Below, piece after piece: positions 63,381-64,000 of a stretch of 64,000 nucleotides of DNA. The notes under the pieces were generated by a model, which worked only from the letters and a program-made list of their open reading frames with translations, made no database searches and was not told where the DNA came from. The position numbers were made by a program, and so were the translations under genes. Source of the stretch: Mycolicibacterium neworleansense (GTDB lineage Bacteria > Actinomycetota > Actinomycetes > Mycobacteriales > Mycobacteriaceae); assembly GCF_001245615.1 (NCBI RefSeq), contig NZ_CWKH01000003.1:1-64000 (forward strand), in the 5' to 3' direction. Each line of letters begins with the position of its first letter. Position 1 is the stretch's first letter.

Positions 63381-64000
63381 ATCCCGCACCACGCAGCGTG
63401 TGGATCATCGGTTCGCGTCCGCTGTCGATCTTCTTGCGCAGATAGGACACATACAGTTCGACGATGTTGGACCGTCCACCGAAGTCGTAACTCCACACCC
63501 GGTCGAGGATCTGCGCCTTGCTCAACACCCGTTTGGCGTTTCGCATCATGAACCGCAAGAGCTCGAACTCGGTGGCCGTCAACGTGATCGGGTCACCGCC
63601 ACGGGTCACCTCGTGGCTGTCCTCGTCGAGCACCAGGTCGCCGACGACGATCTTGGCGCCACCGTCTTCGCTGGTCACCCCGGTGCGCCGCAGCAGCGCC
63701 CGCAACCGCAGCACCACTTCCTCAAGACTGAACGGCTTGGTGACGTAGTCGTCCCCGCCCGCGGTGAGCCCGGCGATGCGGTCCTCCACCGAATCCTTGG
63801 CCGTCAGCAGCAGCAAGGGCAGGCCAGGGATCTGTTCGCGCAGCTTCCGCAGCACGTCCAGACCGCTCATGTCGGGCAGCATCACATCGAGGACGACCAC
63901 ATCCGGTGGGTTCTCCCGCGCCGCGGCGATCGCGCTCGCGCCGTCCCCCGCCGTCGCGATGTCCCAGCCCTCGTAGCGCAGCGCCATCGACACCAACTCG
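63358..64000 (-). CDS. OmpR/PhoP-type response regulator, 5' end cut by the window
   Basis: At least 214 residues; the start lies beyond position 64000. The receiver domain keeps the phosphoacceptor in VVVLDVMLPDMSG, the LTAKDS threonine region and the GGDDYVTKPFSLEE lysine. The C-terminal winged helix has LTATEFELLRFMMRN and RSNIVELYVSYLRKKID. It resembles mycobacterial PhoP/TrcR. It is the first visible gene of the operon with the kinase and glycosyltransferases. Confidence 0.93.
   Translation of the reverse strand, partial: ELVSMALRYEGWDIATAGDGASAIAAARENPPDVVVLDVMLPDMSGLDVLRKLREQIPGLPLLLLTAKDSVEDRIAGLTAGGDDYVTKPFSLEEVVLRLRALLRRTGVTSEDGGAKIVVGDLVLDEDSHEVTRGGDPITLTATEFELLRFMMRNAKRVLSKAQILDRVWSYDFGGRSNIVELYVSYLRKKIDSGREPMIHTLRGAGYVLRPAR

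Overview
The window is chromosomal DNA of a rapidly growing mycobacterium (Mycolicibacterium type). The evidence is the order and content of the genes, which match the M. tuberculosis Rv1284-Rv1315 block read in reverse. It includes the mycobacterial b-delta ATP synthase fusion, a MurA with Asp in place of the catalytic Cys, mycothiol/F420-type enzyme families and high GC. The 16S rRNA has the short helix-18 form of fast growers. No phage, insertion sequence, CRISPR array or plasmid gene was seen.

Layout, left to right. (1) 1-7,006: an rRNA operon on the minus strand (16S-23S-5S), preceded by murA and three tandem promoters. (2) 7,104-20,586: a cobalamin adenosyltransferase, then the minus-strand block atpI-B-E-F-H-A-G-D-C plus a DUF2550 gene, preceded by wecA, sua5, prmC, prfA and rpmE. 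(3) 20,730-23,014: an acyl-CoA synthetase and a divergent TetR regulator, lying between rpmE and rho, which are neighbours in M. tuberculosis. (4) 23,064-31,829: rho with a long structured leader, then the argS-lysA-hom-thrC-thrB chain joined mostly by 4-base stop/start overlaps. A tRNA-Arg(CCG) lies just upstream. (5) 32,042-48,670: accessory genes. These are an NTF2-like gene, an acyl-CoA dehydrogenase and a GntR regulator; a sulfonate/organosulfur operon (flavin monooxygenase-ssuA-ssuC-ssuB) flanked by two small secreted proteins that share an 11-residue KWxxFP repeat; an F420-type oxidoreductase; a NarL-type two-component system with a DUF4097 protein; nitronate monooxygenase, GNAT, VOC, mycothiol-isomerase-like and hydrolase genes; and TetR and Rrf2 regulators. 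(6) 48,849-56,520: a lipoprotein, an isochorismatase-like hydrolase, cysQ, cysNC and cysD (sulfate activation and PAP turnover), an MFS exporter, a thioesterase and a beta-carbonic anhydrase. (7) 56,584-64,000: one minus-strand operon encoding a PhoP-like response regulator (cut by the window edge), its kinase, two paralogous GT39/ArnT-like glycosyltransferases and a GT2-GtrA fusion, closed by a strong terminator.

Sulfur runs through the right half: organosulfur uptake and desulfonation, sulfate activation, PAP recycling and a neighbouring Rrf2 regulator. The observations I rank highest are the KWxxFP repeat-protein pair around the ssu operon, the two-component/lipid-linked glycosylation operon, the structured rho leader with an overlapping small ORF, and several well-formed palindromes beside the local regulator genes.
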